Source: Candidatus Aenigmatarchaeota archaeon (GTDB lineage: Archaea > Aenigmatarchaeota > Aenigmatarchaeia > Aenigmatarchaeales > JAHLMR01). From it: a stretch of DNA of 63,498 nt. The stretch covers positions 1 to 63,498 of the forward strand of contig JAHLMR010000002.1 in assembly GCA_018920255.1 (NCBI GenBank), in the 5' to 3' direction. How positions within the stretch are numbered: position 1 is the stretch's first letter; every line of letters begins with the position of its first letter. Shown in pieces: positions 17,363 to 27,325 of this stretch. A program made the translations under genes and the position numbers. The notes under the pieces were generated by a model. It had not been told where the DNA came from. It worked only from the letters and a program-made list of their open reading frames with translations, and made no database searches.

Positions 17363-18607
17363 ATGTTTAATGAGCTTCTTTCAATTGCATTTTATAATTT
17401 ACTACATAGAAAATTAAGAAGTTTTTTAACTCTTTTAGGAATTGTTATAGGTGTTTCTGCTGTTGTTGGAATAATAACGCTTGGAATAAGTTTACAAGAA
17501 AATGTAACAAAACAACTTATGAAATTTGGAAGTGATCAAATAGCTGTAGTAGGAGGATCATTTAAATTTTCACAGCTTAGAACATCTATGCTAACAACTC
17601 TTACATTTAAATTTTCTGAAAATGATTTAAATGCAATAAAAAACGCTCCTGGTGTTGAAGAAGTATATGGTGCAATAACAAATTCTGAAATAATTAGTTA
17701 TTATAATGAAAATATTACAAATGTTGTTTATGGAATAAATATAAAAAGCTGGATGGATATAGAAGGAAATAAAATTGGACTATATAAAGGAAGAGTTCCT
17801 GAAACCGATGAAAAATATGTTGCAATTATAGGTTATTCTATAGCAAAAGATTCTTTTTCAAAAGAAATTGATATTAATAAAAAAATAAAAATAAAAAATA
17901 AAGAATTTAAAGTTGTTGGGATATTGAATCAAGCTGGTGGTGTTCTTTCTTCATCAATTGATAATGTTATTTTAATACCATATGATACCTTAATTGAAAT
18001 TAATCCAAATAAGTTTAAAAAGGGAGAATATACTGTATTTGAACTTAAAATTTCCAAAGGTTTTACTTCAGATGAGGTTGTAGAAAATGTTAATAAAGCA
18101 CTATTAAAATCTAGACATGAAACAGAAGAAACAAAAACATTTTCAGTTTTAGGAGCTAAATTTTATCAAGAAACAATAAATTCTATATTTGGTATTATTA
18201 CTGTATTTTTAGGAGCAATTGCTGCTATTTCATTAGTAGTTGGCGGAATTGGAATTTCGAATACAATGTATGTATCAGTTATGGAAAGAACAAGAGAAAT
18301 AGGTTTAATGAAAGCAGTAGGTGCAACAAATAAAACAATATTATTGTTATTTTTAATAGAATCTGGACTTTTAGGTTTACTTGGAGGTATAATAGGAACA
18401 ATACTTGGTATTTTCTTTTCTTATATTTTTTCATTTATTTTATCATCAGAACATTTTTTAATGATAAAAGGCTTTTCAATTTTTATTGATCCACTTATAA
18501 TATTATTAGGATTTTTCTTTGGTTTTTTTACAGGAATTTTAGCAGGATTTTTCCCAGCAAAAACAGCTGCTAACTTACAGCCAGTAGAAGCATTAAGATA
18601 TGAATAA
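17363..18607 (+). CDS. ABC transporter permease, MacB/FtsX type
   Basis: 414 residues. The N-terminus NLLHRKLRSFLTLLGIVIGV is the classic MacB start with the first transmembrane helix; a large extracytoplasmic MacB_PCD domain follows (about 50-260); the FtsX domain has three helices with the signature MERTREIGLMKAVGATNKTI and ends FFPAKTAANLQPVEALRYE. All hallmarks of the family are intact. It would form a homodimer with the ATPase encoded at 15492 and work with the CARDB-like protein between them. The cargo is unknown; surface protein or lipid export are both possible. Confidence 0.92.
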   Translation: MFNELLSIAFYNLLHRKLRSFLTLLGIVIGVSAVVGIITLGISLQENVTKQLMKFGSDQIAVVGGSFKFSQLRTSMLTTLTFKFSENDLNAIKNAPGVEEVYGAITNSEIISYYNENITNVVYGINIKSWMDIEGNKIGLYKGRVPETDEKYVAIIGYSIAKDSFSKEIDINKKIKIKNKEFKVVGILNQAGGVLSSSIDNVILIPYDTLIEINPNKFKKGEYTVFELKISKGFTSDEVVENVNKALLKSRHETEETKTFSVLGAKFYQETINSIFGIITVFLGAIAAISLVVGGIGISNTMYVSVMERTREIGLMKAVGATNKTILLLFLIESGLLGLLGGIIGTILGIFFSYIFSFILSSEHFLMIKGFSIFIDPLIILLGFFFGFFTGILAGFFPAKTAANLQPVEALRYE

Positions 18608-18643
18608 AAAAGTTTTAAATATAAGTTAATAAATATATATTTC

Positions 18644-19999
18644 ATGTCAGAATTAGATAAATTTTTCAATCCAAAATCAGTTGCTATTATAGGTGCAAGT
18701 CATACTCCAGGAAAGATAGGTTATGCCATATTAGAAAGCATGAAAATGTCTTTTAATGGAAAAATATATCCTATAAATCCTAATATTTCAGAAATAATGG
18801 GTTTAAAGACTTATTCTTCTGTTTTAGACATAGAAGATCAGATTGATTTAGCTATAATAGTTGTTAAATCAGAAATAGTAGCATCTGTTTTAGAAGAATG
18901 TGGAAAAAAGAAAATTAGAAACGTAATTATAATTTCAAGCGGTTTTAGTGAAATAGGAAATAAAAAAGGAGAAGATGAGCTTTTAAACATAGCAAAAAGA
19001 TATAAAATAAGAATTATTGGTCCAAATTGTATAGGAATATATAAAAGAAATTTAGATATGCTTTTTATGCCAAGAGAAAAGCTTAAAAGGCCTTTAGATG
19101 GATATTTGTCGCTTATAACCCAATCTGGCGCATTTGGCTCAGCTATATTAGATTTTTGTGCTTATAATGGCATAGGAGTATCAAAGTTTATTTCTATAGG
19201 TAATAGAATAGATGTTAATGAAATAGAACTATTAGAATATTTAAATAAAGACGTACAAACACGTGCTATTGGTATTTATTTAGAATCTACTGTTGATGGA
19301 AAAAAATTTATAGAAACAGCAAAAACAGTTGTTAAAAATAAACCAATTGTAATTTTTAAAGCAGGAAAAACAAAAAAAGGAACAGAAGCAGTAGCATCTC
19401 ATACAGGTGCTCTTGCAGGAGAATACTCATTATATCAAGCAGCATTTAAACAAGCTGGAATTATTGAAGCAAAAAACGTAGAGCAATTAATAGATTTTAC
19501 TAATATTCTTGCAAAACAACCCCCTTTACAAGATAATAAAATAGCAATAATTACTGATGGAGGAGGTTTTGGAATAGCTGCAGCTGATGCAGCAATAAAT
19601 GCCGGACTTTCTCTTCCAGAACCCTCGCCTATACTTTCAAATAAACTTAAAAATATTCTTCCACCATATGCAAGTATTAAAAATCCGATTGATTTAACAG
19701 GAGATGCAACAAGTGAAAGATATGCTAATACTTTAGATGTTATTCTTTCTAGTAAAGAATATTCTGGAGTTTTAATAATAGCCCTTTTACAAATATCAAC
19801 TCTAGATGAGTCTATTATTACTGTAATAGAAGAAGCTAAAAAATATGGTAAACCAATTTCTGTTTGTATGGCTGGGGGAGCATGGACGCATGAAAGAGCA
19901 GTAAAATTAGAATTATCTGGAATACCTGTATATCCTACACCAGAAAGAGCAGCTGAAGCTCTTGCTATTCTTATAAAAAATAAACTACCATTGTTGTAA
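18644..19999 (+). CDS. acdA: ADP-forming acetyl/acyl-CoA synthetase, alpha subunit
   Basis: 451 residues: a CoA-binding Rossmann domain (FFNPKSVAIIGASHTPGKIG), then succinyl-CoA-ligase-like domains with ITQSGAFGSAILDF and the phosphorylated histidine in VASHTGALAGE (H253). In archaea this enzyme makes ATP from acetyl-CoA or other acyl-CoA while releasing the acid. The length matches a separate alpha subunit; the ATP-grasp beta subunit is not encoded here. It suggests a fermentative metabolism. Start ATG at 18644 is preceded by TTTAAATATAAG about 30 bp upstream, so the mRNA is probably leaderless. Confidence 0.9.
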   Translation: MSELDKFFNPKSVAIIGASHTPGKIGYAILESMKMSFNGKIYPINPNISEIMGLKTYSSVLDIEDQIDLAIIVVKSEIVASVLEECGKKKIRNVIIISSGFSEIGNKKGEDELLNIAKRYKIRIIGPNCIGIYKRNLDMLFMPREKLKRPLDGYLSLITQSGAFGSAILDFCAYNGIGVSKFISIGNRIDVNEIELLEYLNKDVQTRAIGIYLESTVDGKKFIETAKTVVKNKPIVIFKAGKTKKGTEAVASHTGALAGEYSLYQAAFKQAGIIEAKNVEQLIDFTNILAKQPPLQDNKIAIITDGGGFGIAAADAAINAGLSLPEPSPILSNKLKNILPPYASIKNPIDLTGDATSERYANTLDVILSSKEYSGVLIIALLQISTLDESIITVIEEAKKYGKPISVCMAGGAWTHERAVKLELSGIPVYPTPERAAEALAILIKNKLPLL

Positions 20000-20036
20000 A
20001 TTAAAATAAAGTAATTTTATTTTAAAGTTATATTTT

Positions 20037-20576
20037 ATGAAAAGGAAAAATATTAAAATTAATACTGCAGATAAATTTTTTATTGAAGATATAAAAAATG
20101 AAACAAAAACAGATTTTAAAGAAAACTTAAAAGATAGTTTCAAAAAACAAAAATTTTTAATTTCTTTAATAATCTGTATTTTATGTATAGTTGCTACAGG
20201 TTTTGCAGTAAGCTTTGCTAGTGTAACAGGTTATGCAACTGTTAATAAAGCAATAAAATTAGATATAATAGGAAGTAGTAATGATTTTTCATATTCTTTA
20301 GGAAATGTTTATCAAGGTGAAGAAGTTTGGTCACCAAAAATTAAGTTAATAAATTCTGCAAATACAAATTATAAAATAAATTTTTCAGTATCTGTTGTTT
20401 CAGGAAATCCCAGTGATGTTTCTTTTGAAATTTGGGATGAAAACAAAACTTCAATTCTTACAAATCCTTATGAACTAAAAAATGGATATATTTATTTTTA
20501 TATTAAACATAAATTTTCTCAAACAGCAGAATTAGGAAATTATACATTTATTTTAGATATTGTTCCGGTGCAATGA
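20037..20576 (+). CDS. Single-pass membrane protein of unknown function
   Basis: 179 residues. A cytoplasmic, charged N-terminal part (1-38) leads to one transmembrane helix (about 39-60, FLISLIICILCIVATGFAVS), then an extracellular beta-rich domain (YSLGNVYQGEEVWSPKIKLI and FIKHKFSQTAELGNYTFILD-like strands) with several N-x-S/T sequons that AglB could modify. No family is recognised; the outer part resembles small beta-sandwich domains of archaeal surface proteins. It stands alone between acdA and the Lhr helicase. Confidence 0.6.
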   Translation: MKRKNIKINTADKFFIEDIKNETKTDFKENLKDSFKKQKFLISLIICILCIVATGFAVSFASVTGYATVNKAIKLDIIGSSNDFSYSLGNVYQGEEVWSPKIKLINSANTNYKINFSVSVVSGNPSDVSFEIWDENKTSILTNPYELKNGYIYFYIKHKFSQTAELGNYTFILDIVPVQ

Positions 20577-20606
20577 TTAAATATTTTAAGTTTATTATAA
20601 CTTTTA

Positions 20607-23426
20607 ATGTCAAATTCATTTAATTTATTAAATAAAAAAATTAGTGAATTAGCAATATCTAGGTTTAAAGAACCAACATCAATACAAGAAAAAACTATTC
20701 CAAAAATTCTTCAAGGTAAAAATGTTTTAGTAATAGCTGGCACAGGCTTTGGAAAAACAGAAAGTGCAATGCTTCCAATTTTTAGCATTCAAATTGAAAA
20801 AAAATATAAACCAATTTCTATTCTTTATATAACTCCATTAAAAGCATTAAACAGAGATATGTTAGATAGGCTTTTATGGTGGTGTGAAAAGTTAGAATTA
20901 GATGCTTCTGTTAGACATGGAGATACAACAGCAAATGAAAGAAAACTTCAAACAGAATACCCGCCACATCTTTTAATATCTACTCCAGAACAACTTCAAG
21001 CCATGCTTTTAGGAAGTAAAATTAGAAATTTGATTAAAAATTTAAGATTTGTTATTATAGATGAGGTTCATGAGCTTGTAAATAATAAAAGAGGAGTTCA
21101 GTTAGCTGTTGCTTTGGAGAGATTAAAACTTATTACAGAAAATAAACCACAATTAATAGCATTATCTGCAACAATAGGAGACAAAGAAACAACTGCAAAA
21201 TTTATTTTTGGTTCTTCAAATGATTATGAAATAGTTGAGTGTTTGGATGAAAAACAAATTAAATTAACTATAGATATTATAAAAGAAAAAAAAGAAGATG
21301 CTAATTTATCAGAAAAGCTTTTTATAGGAAAATCTGTTGCTGCTAAACTAAGAGCTATACATGATTTAATAAAAAATAAACAAACATTAATTTTTACAAA
21401 TACAAGAGAGACAGCAGAAGTTCTTGCAAGTAGATTAAAAACTTTTAATGATATAAAAGTTGAAGTGCATCACAGTAGTTTAAGTAAAGAAACAAGATTA
21501 AAAACTGAAAAAGATTTTAAAGAAAGGAAATTAAATGCTGTAATCGCAACAAGTTCGCTTGAATTAGGAATAGATATAGGATCTATAGAGCAAATAATTC
21601 AATATAATTCACCCAGACAAGTAATAAAAATTTTACAAAGAATTGGAAGAGCGGGTCATTCAAAGGAAAAAATATCAGAAGGAATTATATTATCGAATGA
21701 ATCAGATGATGCTTTTGAATCCGCAGCAATAGCAAAACTTGCATTTAAAAGAAATTTAGAAAAAATAAAACCACATTTTAATTGTTTAGATATATTATGT
21801 AATCAAATAATTGGAATTATTTCAGAATATCCTGAAATAGAAAAAGAAAAAGTTTTTAATATTATAAAATCTTCTTTCCCATACTCACAAATTTCAAAAG
21901 AAACATTTGATGATTTAATAAATTTTATGAATTCTTTAGGTTATCTATTTATAAATGGAGAAAAACTTAAAAGAAAAAGAAAGGCTCTTCTTCATTATTA
22001 TTCTTCTATTTCAACAATTCCTGAATCAAAAAATTATAAGGTTATAGATACAGTTACAAATTCATTTATAGGAAATTTAGATGAAGAGTTTGTTATATCT
22101 CATTGTGAACAGGGACAAACATTTGTTCTTAAAGGTCAAACATGGAAAGTAGTTTCTGTTGAGGATGAAAAGATATTTGTTGAATACATTGAAGATATAG
22201 AATCACAAATTCCAGCATGGGAAGGAGAATTAATACCAGTTCCTCTAGAAGTTGTTTTAGAGGTTAAAAAATTACAAAAGAAAATAGAAGAAATGATAAA
22301 TCTCAAAAAATCAAAGGATGAGACAATAGATTATTTAAAAAATGAATATTTTCTATCTGAAAATGCAGCAGAATTTATTTTTAAAATAATTTCTAAAAAT
22401 TTAGAAAATGGTTTTAAATGTTCAAATAAATTTGAAATAGAGACTTTTGAAAATTTTGTTGTTTTAAATTCTCCATATGGAAATAAAATAAATGAAACTA
22501 TTTCTAAATATTTATCTGCGCTTTTATCCTCAGATTTTGGTTATACAATATTATCAAGATCAGACCCATACAGAATAATTTTTTCACACGGAATAATAAA
22601 TCAGGAAACATTTATAAATAAACTTTTATTTTATTTAAAAAACTATAGAAAAAATGATTTAGAAAATATTCTGAAGATTTCACTTCCAAGGTCAAATATG
22701 TTTAAAATGAAATTTTTACATAATTTAAAAAGATTTGGAATTGTAAAACAAGATGCACAAAACACAATAAAGTTTATTGAAAAACTTATTTCAATTTATG
22801 AAAATACTCCAGTCTACTTAGAAACTTTAAGAGAAATTTTTCATGAAAAATTTGATATTGAAAACGCAGAAAATATACTCATGGAAAATTCTAAGGAAAA
22901 AATAATTATAGTTAATAAAATAAGTGAGATAACAAAGCTTGGAATGAAAAGAGAATTAAATGAAGTAATAAAACCAGAAAGAGCAACAATGCAAATTTTA
23001 GAATTATTGAAAAAAAGATTAAACAATACAAAAGTAAAATTAGTTTGTATGAATTGTGGAAATTGGGTGGTTACAAGAAAAGTTGAAGAAATAGAAAAAG
23101 AACCAAGATGTCAAAAGTGTATATCAAGATTACTAGCAATAACAAACTATTATGATGAAAACGCACAAAAAATTATTAAAAAATGGCTTAGTGGAAAAGA
23201 GCTAAATGTTCATGAGAAAAAATTAATTGAAAAATATAGAATCTCATCAGATTTAACTATTGTTTATGGAAAATTAGCAGCATTTGTTATTGCTGCACGC
23301 GGAGTAGGTCCTGAAACAGCAAAAAGAATACTTCAAAAACCAAATTTGTCTGAAGAAGAGCTTCTTAAAAATATTCTTGCAGAGGAAAGAAACTTTGTTA
23401 AAAATAGAAGATTTTGGTCTGAATAA
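20607..23426 (+). CDS. lhr: Lhr-type superfamily 2 DNA/RNA helicase
   Basis: 939 residues. RecA domain 1 has the Q-motif-like EPTSIQEKTIPKIL, Walker A GTGFGKT (45-51), PLKALNRD, TPEQL, DEVH (about 152) and SATIGD; RecA domain 2 has TNTRETAEVL, ATSSLELGIDIG and QRIGRAGHS. The Lhr-core winged-helix and beta-rich parts follow. Near residues 813-839 a zinc knuckle CMNCGNW and CQKC appears, then a helix-hairpin-like end (RGVGPETAKRILQ). Archaeal Lhr proteins remodel forked DNA or RNA-DNA hybrids in repair. PolB starts 35 bp downstream, so the two may be co-expressed. Confidence 0.92.
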   Translation: MSNSFNLLNKKISELAISRFKEPTSIQEKTIPKILQGKNVLVIAGTGFGKTESAMLPIFSIQIEKKYKPISILYITPLKALNRDMLDRLLWWCEKLELDASVRHGDTTANERKLQTEYPPHLLISTPEQLQAMLLGSKIRNLIKNLRFVIIDEVHELVNNKRGVQLAVALERLKLITENKPQLIALSATIGDKETTAKFIFGSSNDYEIVECLDEKQIKLTIDIIKEKKEDANLSEKLFIGKSVAAKLRAIHDLIKNKQTLIFTNTRETAEVLASRLKTFNDIKVEVHHSSLSKETRLKTEKDFKERKLNAVIATSSLELGIDIGSIEQIIQYNSPRQVIKILQRIGRAGHSKEKISEGIILSNESDDAFESAAIAKLAFKRNLEKIKPHFNCLDILCNQIIGIISEYPEIEKEKVFNIIKSSFPYSQISKETFDDLINFMNSLGYLFINGEKLKRKRKALLHYYSSISTIPESKNYKVIDTVTNSFIGNLDEEFVISHCEQGQTFVLKGQTWKVVSVEDEKIFVEYIEDIESQIPAWEGELIPVPLEVVLEVKKLQKKIEEMINLKKSKDETIDYLKNEYFLSENAAEFIFKIISKNLENGFKCSNKFEIETFENFVVLNSPYGNKINETISKYLSALLSSDFGYTILSRSDPYRIIFSHGIINQETFINKLLFYLKNYRKNDLENILKISLPRSNMFKMKFLHNLKRFGIVKQDAQNTIKFIEKLISIYENTPVYLETLREIFHEKFDIENAENILMENSKEKIIIVNKISEITKLGMKRELNEVIKPERATMQILELLKKRLNNTKVKLVCMNCGNWVVTRKVEEIEKEPRCQKCISRLLAITNYYDENAQKIIKKWLSGKELNVHEKKLIEKYRISSDLTIVYGKLAAFVIAARGVGPETAKRILQKPNLSEEELLKNILAEERNFVKNRRFWSE

Positions 23427-23461
23427 TTTATTTTTAAATTATTTGATATTTAATTAAGAAT

Positions 23462-25906
23462 ATGGAAAAACACAATAATATTGAGAAAATAAAAGTTTTT
23501 ATATTAGATGCAGATAGCTATGAAGATAATGAAAAATCAATAGTAAGAATTTATTGTAAAGATGAAAATGGAAATAAAATAGTTTTTTTAGACGAATCAT
23601 ACATTCCTTATTTTTATATCTTACCAGAAAAAGGAAAAGAAGAACTTATTAAAAAAAGAGTTTTAGCTCTTAAAAAACTTGGAGTTATAAATTGTGAAAT
23701 AGAAGAAAAAAATTTTAATTTAGAAAAAAGAAAATTTATAAAAGTTTTCTGTAAAAAGCATTCTGATATTATAAAGATAAGATCAATTGTTAAAATGTGG
23801 GAAAGAAGTCGTGGTGGCTCAGGAGTAATAGATGAATATGAATATACAATACCTTTACATAAAAAATATTTATTAGATAAAAATCTTTCTAGTTTTAAAT
23901 TTGCAGAAGTAGAGTATTATAAAATTTTAAATAAAGACTATAGAGTTGATTTTGTTGGTATTGTTAAATCAATAAAACCAATTGATTGTTTTGATATTCC
24001 AAAAATTGATATGTTGGCTTTTGATATTGAGAATGTTGAAGAAAATGGAAAACAAAAAATAATAGCATTATCTCTTTATAGTCCTAATTTTAAAAAAGTT
24101 TTAATTTATAAAAAGGATAATTATCCTAAAAATCTTTGTGTTGAAGTTGTAAAAGATGAAAAAGAGCTTTTAGAAAAATTTGTAGATTATTTGAAAAAAA
24201 TTAATCCAGATATTCTTTTAGGTTTTATGACAGATGAGCATGATTTTAAAATAATTCAAAAAAGAGCAAGCGAGTTAAAAGTTAATTTAGATATAGCAAA
24301 GGATAAAAACAAATTAAAATTTATTAGAAGGAAAAGAGTAAGTAGTGCAAAAATTTTTGGATTAGTTCATGTTGATATCTTTTCTCATATTTTAAATATA
24401 CTTGCATCAAAGCTTCAAACAGAAGTTTTAAATTTAGAAAGCATTTCTTCAGAAATTTTAGGAGACAGTAAAATTGAAATGGAATTTGAAGAGATAGTAT
24501 CTTCATGGAGAAAAGAAAAAAATTTATCAAAGCTTGCAGAATATTGTTTAAAAGACTCTGAATTAGTATATAGATTATCTGAATTTTTATTACCACAAAT
24601 CTTTGAGTTATGTAGATTAACAAATCAGCTTTTGTTTGATGTTTCAAGAATGACGTATGGACAATTAGCAGAAGCATATTTAATGAAATATGTAAATGAA
24701 AAAAATACAATAATTTTAAATCAACCAAAATTCGATGAAATTTTAGAAAGACAAAAAAGACCTGTTTATGTTGGAGGTTATGTAAAGGAGCCAATTTCAG
24801 GAATTCATGAAAATTTAGCTGTTTTAGATTTTAGATCTTTATATCCATCAATAATTGCAACATTTAACATAAGTCCAGAAACGCTTAATCATTGTAGTGA
24901 AAAAGAAAGTTTTATTGTACCAGAATTAAATTATAAATTTTGTAAAAATCATAAAGGTTTTATTTCTAGTGCAATTGAAAATCTTATTTTTAAAAGAATA
25001 GAAATAAAAAAGAAACTATTAAATACAAAATCAGAAATAGAAAAAAATATTTTAGATAATATGCAACAGGCAATTAAAACTGTAACAAATGCAATGTATG
25101 GAATGATGGCATTTTCTGGGGCAAGATGGTATTGTGCTGATTGTGCTGCTTCTGCTGCTGCATATGGAAGATATTACATAAAAGAAATGATTAAAATTGC
25201 TGAAAAAAATGGTTTTACTGTTTTATATGCTGATACTGATTCTATGTTTATAGAGACAAAGGGAAATATAAAAAAAGAAACAAATAAACTAATTAAACTA
25301 TGTAATTCTACCCTTCCAGGTTTATTGAAAATTGAACTTCAAGAATTTTATAAGCGAGGAATTTTCATGCCCCGTGAAACAGGAATTGGTGTAGCAAAGA
25401 AAAGATATGCTCTTTTAGATGAAAAAGGAAATCTTGTAATTCGTGGTTTAGAACGGGTGAGGGCCGATTGGTGTAGATTAGCGAGAAATACTCAAGAACG
25501 TGTTATAGAAGCTATTCTTAAAAAGAAAAGTTTAGATTTAGCTATAAATGAAATAAAAAAAGCAATAGAATCGTTGAAAAATAAAAAAGTTAATATTAAA
25601 GATCTTGCAATTTTTGAGCAATTATCAAAACCATTATCTGAATATAAAGTTAAAAGTCCGCATATATCTGCTGCAAGAAAAATAATAGAACGTGGAAGAC
25701 AAGTTGGTGAAGGAAGTGTAATAATTTATGTAATTACGAAAAAAGGAGAAAGTATAGCAGATAAAGCAGAACCAATAGAAGATGTTACAATAAATGATAT
25801 TGATATAGATTATTATATTAAAAAACAAATTATACCACCATCTTTAAGAGTTTTAATAGCACTAGGAATTTCAGAAGAAAAATTATATAAAATTCTTGGT
25901 GTTTAG
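23462..25906 (+). CDS. polB: Family B DNA polymerase
   Basis: 814 residues with an N-terminal domain, a 3'-5' exonuclease and a polymerase. Exo I is AFDIENVE, Exo II lies in DILLGFMTDEHDF (somewhat divergent from the usual YNGDNFD form), and Exo III is YCLKD. Polymerase motif A is DFRSLYPSI (from D456), motif B KTVTNAMYGMM and motif C YADTDS (589-594; D591 and D593 bind metal), then KKRYALLDEKG and the thumb. All catalytic aspartates are present, so replicative polymerisation with proofreading is likely. The stop at 25904-25906 overlaps or abuts the start of the MetAP gene. Confidence 0.96.
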   Translation: MEKHNNIEKIKVFILDADSYEDNEKSIVRIYCKDENGNKIVFLDESYIPYFYILPEKGKEELIKKRVLALKKLGVINCEIEEKNFNLEKRKFIKVFCKKHSDIIKIRSIVKMWERSRGGSGVIDEYEYTIPLHKKYLLDKNLSSFKFAEVEYYKILNKDYRVDFVGIVKSIKPIDCFDIPKIDMLAFDIENVEENGKQKIIALSLYSPNFKKVLIYKKDNYPKNLCVEVVKDEKELLEKFVDYLKKINPDILLGFMTDEHDFKIIQKRASELKVNLDIAKDKNKLKFIRRKRVSSAKIFGLVHVDIFSHILNILASKLQTEVLNLESISSEILGDSKIEMEFEEIVSSWRKEKNLSKLAEYCLKDSELVYRLSEFLLPQIFELCRLTNQLLFDVSRMTYGQLAEAYLMKYVNEKNTIILNQPKFDEILERQKRPVYVGGYVKEPISGIHENLAVLDFRSLYPSIIATFNISPETLNHCSEKESFIVPELNYKFCKNHKGFISSAIENLIFKRIEIKKKLLNTKSEIEKNILDNMQQAIKTVTNAMYGMMAFSGARWYCADCAASAAAYGRYYIKEMIKIAEKNGFTVLYADTDSMFIETKGNIKKETNKLIKLCNSTLPGLLKIELQEFYKRGIFMPRETGIGVAKKRYALLDEKGNLVIRGLERVRADWCRLARNTQERVIEAILKKKSLDLAINEIKKAIESLKNKKVNIKDLAIFEQLSKPLSEYKVKSPHISAARKIIERGRQVGEGSVIIYVITKKGESIADKAEPIEDVTINDIDIDYYIKKQIIPPSLRVLIALGISEEKLYKILGV

Positions 25907-25907
25907 T

Positions 25908-26804
25908 TTGGAAATAGATGAAATAAAAGAAAAATATATAGAGTCTGGAAAGATTGCAGCAAAAGTAAGAAATTTTGGTTTAAAATTAATTAAACCAGGT
26001 GTTAAATTAGTTGAAATAGCAGAAGCAATTGAAAGTGAAATAATTAATAATGGTGCACTTCCAGCATTTCCTGTAAATATTTCTCTAAATTCGATTGCAG
26101 CACACTACACTCCAAGTTTGGATGATAAAACAATTATTTCTGAAAATGATTATGTAAAATTAGATATAGGAGTTCATGTTGATGGATATATTGCAGATAC
26201 AGCAGTTACAATTAAACCAAGTGGAAAAGATAAGTTAATAGAGTGTGTTGAAAAAATTCTTGAAGAAAGTATTAAAATAATTAAACCTGGTGTTTTAATT
26301 TCAGAAATTGGAAATATAGCGGAATCAATTGCAGAAAAATATGGATATAATATTGTAAGAAATTTAACTGGACACTGCTTAGAAAGATATAATTTACATA
26401 CAGGATTTACTATTCCAAATATAAGAAATAATTCTACCCATGTTTTTGAAACTGGAAAAGCATATGCTATTGAACCATTTTGCACTTCTGGTAAAGGATA
26501 TATAAAAGATAGCTCTGAACTTTTAATATTTTGTTGGAAAAAAAATACAGCAACAAGACTTTATGAAGCTAGAAAAATTTTAGAGTTATCAAAGGAAAAA
26601 TATAAAGGACTTCCATTCGCAAAAAGATGGTTAGAAAAAGATTTAAAAATAAACAAATTTTTAATTGAAACATCTTTAAGACAATTAATTTCTTCTGGTG
26701 CACTTCATCCATATTATGTTTTAAAAGAAATTTCAAATTCTTCTGTTGTTCAAGCAGAACACACTGTTTTTGTTGAAGAAAAACCAATAATAATAACTTT
26801 ATAA
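25908..26804 (+). CDS. map: Methionine aminopeptidase, type II
   Basis: About 298 residues of the pita-bread fold. Metal and active-site residues lie in NSIAAHYTPS (substrate His), LDIGVHVDGYIADTAVT (two Asp), TGHCLERYNLH (His), YAIEPF (Glu) and QAEHTVFV (Glu). The insertion after TGH and the overall length mark the type II archaeal enzyme. No ATG begins the frame: candidates are TTG 25896, GTG 25899 and TTG 25908. I chose 25908 because it lies just past the polB stop and gives an N-terminus (EIDEIKEKYIESGKIAAKVR) close to the family. Tight coupling to polB is likely. Confidence 0.9.
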   Translation: MEIDEIKEKYIESGKIAAKVRNFGLKLIKPGVKLVEIAEAIESEIINNGALPAFPVNISLNSIAAHYTPSLDDKTIISENDYVKLDIGVHVDGYIADTAVTIKPSGKDKLIECVEKILEESIKIIKPGVLISEIGNIAESIAEKYGYNIVRNLTGHCLERYNLHTGFTIPNIRNNSTHVFETGKAYAIEPFCTSGKGYIKDSSELLIFCWKKNTATRLYEARKILELSKEKYKGLPFAKRWLEKDLKINKFLIETSLRQLISSGALHPYYVLKEISNSSVVQAEHTVFVEEKPIIITL

Positions 26805-26827
26805 ATATATTTTAATAAAATATTTTT

Positions 26828-27046
26828 ATGCCAAGAAAAAGATCAATTATAGCAGCAGCCGCTATAGCAGAATTAATAAAACAAGCTGGTGCAGAAAGAG
26901 TAAGCGATGATGCAGCAAAAGCATTATCAGAAATTTTAACTGAAATTGGTATTAAAATTTCTAAAGATGCAATAAAATTTGCAAATCATGCTAAAAGAAA
27001 AACAATTCGTAGAGAGGATATTGAACTTGCAAGAAGAGGTATATAA
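26828..27046 (+). CDS. Archaeal histone
   Basis: 72 residues with the complete histone fold and no tails: helix 1 SIIAAAAIAELIKQAG, AERVSDDAAKALSEILTEIG, the long central helix ISKDAIKFANHAKRKTIRRE and DIELARRGI. The RKTI loop and DIELA helix are hallmark DNA and dimer contacts. The product binds DNA as dimers and larger stacks. TTTTAATAAAATATTTTT precedes the ATG by few bases, so the transcript is probably leaderless. A membrane-protein gene starts immediately after its stop codon. Confidence 0.96.
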   Translation: MPRKRSIIAAAAIAELIKQAGAERVSDDAAKALSEILTEIGIKISKDAIKFANHAKRKTIRREDIELARRGI

Positions 27047-27313
27047 ATGACAGAAGAAAAATCATATAAAAAATTAAAAATTATAACAATTATTTTATCG
27101 GTTTTTTTACTTATATCTATAAGTTATATAATTTTAGATAAATATTTTCAAGTCCAGCAAAGAGAGCAATTTATTGCTTATCAACAAGGATATAATGAAG
27201 GATATGCACAAGCAATAATACAAATAGTACAACAAGCATCAACTTGTCAGCAAGTGCCATTAATTGTTGGAAATAGTACTATGAATATAATTGCTGTTAA
27301 TTGTTTAAAATAA
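27047..27313 (+). CDS. Small single-pass membrane protein, 88 aa
   Basis: The ATG immediately follows the histone stop (TAA at 27044-27046), so both share a transcript. A basic N-terminus (TEEKSYKKLK) leads into one hydrophobic helix (11-30) and then an external glutamine- and tyrosine-rich segment, YQQGYNEGYAQAIIQIVQQA, ending in a short cysteine-containing hairpin, STCQQVPLIVGNSTMNIIAV then NCLK. The two Cys (near 66 and 86) could pair. No named family is recognised. Confidence 0.65.
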   Translation: MTEEKSYKKLKIITIILSVFLLISISYIILDKYFQVQQREQFIAYQQGYNEGYAQAIIQIVQQASTCQQVPLIVGNSTMNIIAVNCLK

Positions 27314-27325
27314 GGAGGTCTTATT

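Noticed and set aside
24324-24794. Open frame of 156 codons antisense to polB
   Set aside because: It covers conserved polymerase and exonuclease motifs on the other strand and shows no start signals.
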